Below, in pieces: positions 41,823-43,341 of a stretch of 43,341 bases of DNA (the first letter of the stretch is position 1; each line of letters starts with the position of its first letter). The notes beneath the pieces were generated by a model. That model saw only the letters and a list, made by a program, of their open reading frames with translations. It made no database searches and was not told where the DNA came from. This stretch comes from a virus: the IMG/VR virus record IMGVR_UViG_3300026097_000040, positions 1 through 43,341 of that record; one strand, given 5' to 3'. A program made the translations under genes and the position numbers.

Positions 41823-43341
41823 TTAAATTATGCAACTGTCGCAGTCATTATCATCTACGTTCGTTTCTGTGTTTTCGTCCATACTATTAGTATCTAGCTC
41901 GCCTTGACCGTCAAAGGTATTGAAGTAATATAGCTGTTTTCCTCCATATTTATAAAACATAAGTATGTGTTTTAACATTTCACTTAAAGGTATTTTTTCA
42001 TCCGGGTAAAAAACAGGATTATAGCTTGTATTAGCGCTAATTCCCTGATCTACGTATTTCTGAAGTACTGATACAATTTTAATATACCCTTCTGGGCTTT
42101 TATGGTCCCATAGTAAATCATACTTATTTTTTAGTTTATGTATACCTGGAACTACTTGTTTTAGAATACCATGCTTAGACTGTTTAACGCTTACAAAACT
42201 TCTAGGAGGCTCTATACCGTTAGTAGAGTTAGAAATTTGAGCACTAGTCTCAGCAGGCATTAGAGCCATTAAGGTGCTATTTCTAATACCTGATGTTCTT
42301 AATTCTTCTCTCAAAGACTCCCAGTCCATTCTTTCTGTATGAGGTACTAGCTTATCCAGCTCTTTTTTATAGCTTTGATTAGGGGTTATACCTTTAGAGT
42401 ACTTAGTTTCATTGTTTTTAGGGCAACGTCCAAACTCTTTAGCTAGCTTTACGCTTGCTTTTATTAGGTAGTAACTCCAAGCTTCTGCCCATTCATCTAT
42501 AAGCTCTAAGTTAGGATCTTGGTACGTGCTATTATTTTTTGCTAACCAGTATGCAAAATTTATTATACCAATACCTAAAGGCCTTCTATTAATAGTACTA
42601 TTTCTAGCTGCTATAATAGGATAGTCTTGATAGCTCAATAATGCATCTAGGCCTCTAACTGCTAGCTCACATACTCTCTCGAACTCGTTAGGACTCTTTA
42701 TAATACCCCAATTAATAGCAGATAAAGTACATAAAGCTATCTCTCCTTCTTCGTCAAAAACATGAGTTAAAGGCTTTGTAGGTAGGTCAATTTCTGCGCA
42801 CAAGTTACTCTGTTTTATAGGAGCCACACTTTCATCAAAACTAGAATGACTATTTGCGTGATCTACGTTTTGTAAGTAGATACGTCCTGTGTTTTTTCTC
42901 TCTTCTACAAAAGAGCTAAATAGTTCTATAGCTTTTATACTTTTCTTTCTTATTTTAGGGTTACGCTCTGCCAACTCATATAACATCTTAAATCTATCAG
43001 GGTCGCTATAAAAAGACTCTAAGACTAAAGGAACGTCATTAGGAGAAAATAAGGTTATGTCTTTGCCCGCAATAAGTCGTTCATAAAATAGTTTATTGAA
43101 TTGCACGCCGTAGTCCATATGGCGCACACGGTTATCGTCGGTACCTTTATTGTTCTTTAATACTAGTAAGTCTTCTACTTCGAGATGCCATATTGGGTAG
43201 TATAAAGTTGCTGCCCCATTACGTACTCCTCCTTGAGAGCAGCTGCGTGTAGCTGCTTGAAACATTTTATAAAAAGGTATAACTCCAGTATGATAAGCGT
43301 CTCCATTACGAATAGGAGAGCCTAAAGCTCTAATAGCTCCA
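41823..43341 (-). CDS. nrdA: Ribonucleotide reductase class Ia, large (alpha) subunit, C-terminal part (partial at right edge)
   Basis: The frame stays open to the right edge of the window, so the N-terminal part is missing and ~505 residues are seen; Met at 43265 is internal, because the preceding 25 codons (including GSPIRNGDAYHTG) continue the family sequence. Key residues are present: the redox cysteine in RSCSQGGVRNGAAT, the active-site NLCAEIDLPT (radical Cys and Glu), the second redox cysteine in IALCTLSA, the Tyr-Tyr radical relay in QLYYFNT, and a C-terminal Cys pair (DCDSC) that accepts electrons from glutaredoxin or thioredoxin. The sequence is close to the E. coli NrdA type. It is followed directly by nrdB. 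Confidence 0.94.
   Translation of the reverse strand, partial: GAIRALGSPIRNGDAYHTGVIPFYKMFQAATRSCSQGGVRNGAATLYYPIWHLEVEDLLVLKNNKGTDDNRVRHMDYGVQFNKLFYERLIAGKDITLFSPNDVPLVLESFYSDPDRFKMLYELAERNPKIRKKSIKAIELFSSFVEERKNTGRIYLQNVDHANSHSSFDESVAPIKQSNLCAEIDLPTKPLTHVFDEEGEIALCTLSAINWGIIKSPNEFERVCELAVRGLDALLSYQDYPIIAARNSTINRRPLGIGIINFAYWLAKNNSTYQDPNLELIDEWAEAWSYYLIKASVKLAKEFGRCPKNNETKYSKGITPNQSYKKELDKLVPHTERMDWESLREELRTSGIRNSTLMALMPAETSAQISNSTNGIEPPRSFVSVKQSKHGILKQVVPGIHKLKNKYDLLWDHKSPEGYIKIVSVLQKYVDQGISANTSYNPVFYPDEKIPLSEMLKHILMFYKYGGKQLYYFNTFDGQGELDTNSMDENTETNVDDNDCDSCII

Noticed and set aside
1-43341. tRNA genes, insertion sequences, integrase or attachment sites
   Set aside because: No cloverleaf-like sequence, transposase, recombinase or terminal direct repeat was recognised by reading; a tRNA scan was not possible.

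Overview
The window is a 43.3 kb stretch of an AT-rich genome of a tailed double-stranded DNA phage (or a prophage of that type) with a long non-contractile, lambda/HK97-like tail. Head genes (terminase, portal, prohead protease, HK97-fold capsid) are followed by a tail block in the lambda order V, G/GT, H, M, L, K, I, J. No sheath or baseplate genes are seen. A two-component spanin pair points to a Gram-negative host. The LamG domain, sulfotransferase, class Ia ribonucleotide reductase, thymidylate synthase and glutaredoxin are features often met in marine phages, but the host cannot be named from the sequence. The left and right edges cut through genes (terminase large subunit and nrdA), so the genome continues on both sides.

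Layout, plus strand: 1-500 terminase large subunit C-terminus; 576-977 HNH nuclease behind a near-consensus promoter; 952-2232 portal; 2237-4915 a prohead protease and major capsid protein in one reading frame, with a strong internal ribosome site for separate capsid; 4941-4974 terminator; 4992-8208 head-tail connector (with an inserted LamG domain), neck and tail-terminator candidates; 8220-9509 tail tube; 9505-9651 a structured intergenic RNA candidate; 9652-10439 tail assembly chaperones joined by a canonical -1 slippery site; 10440-25343 a giant tape measure protein of 4967 residues; 25343-30929 lambda M, L, K, I and J homologues; 30944-34862 fibre-like proteins; 34862-36441 lysis-associated genes (overlapping inner and outer spanins, two-helix holin candidate) interrupted by a sulfotransferase; 36512-37023 two small unknown proteins behind their own strong promoter. 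A bidirectional terminator at 37029-37057 closes this arm.

The minus-strand arm converges on that terminator. Read in its own direction it holds nrdA, nrdB, terminator, PD-(D/E)XK resolvase-like nuclease, promoter, 5'-3' exonuclease, dihydrofolate reductase, thymidylate synthase, a small membrane protein and a glutaredoxin-like protein. Together these make deoxynucleotides and process DNA, while the plus arm builds and releases the virion.

The most unusual points are: the RNA element between tail tube and chaperone genes, where one loop can pair either with an upstream hairpin loop or with the downstream ribosome site; the very large tape measure protein with about 60 degenerate 13-14-residue aromatic repeats; the protease-capsid single frame with a nested start; and the LamG domain inserted in a head-tail connector. 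All calls come from reading the sequence; no database search or folding computation was run.
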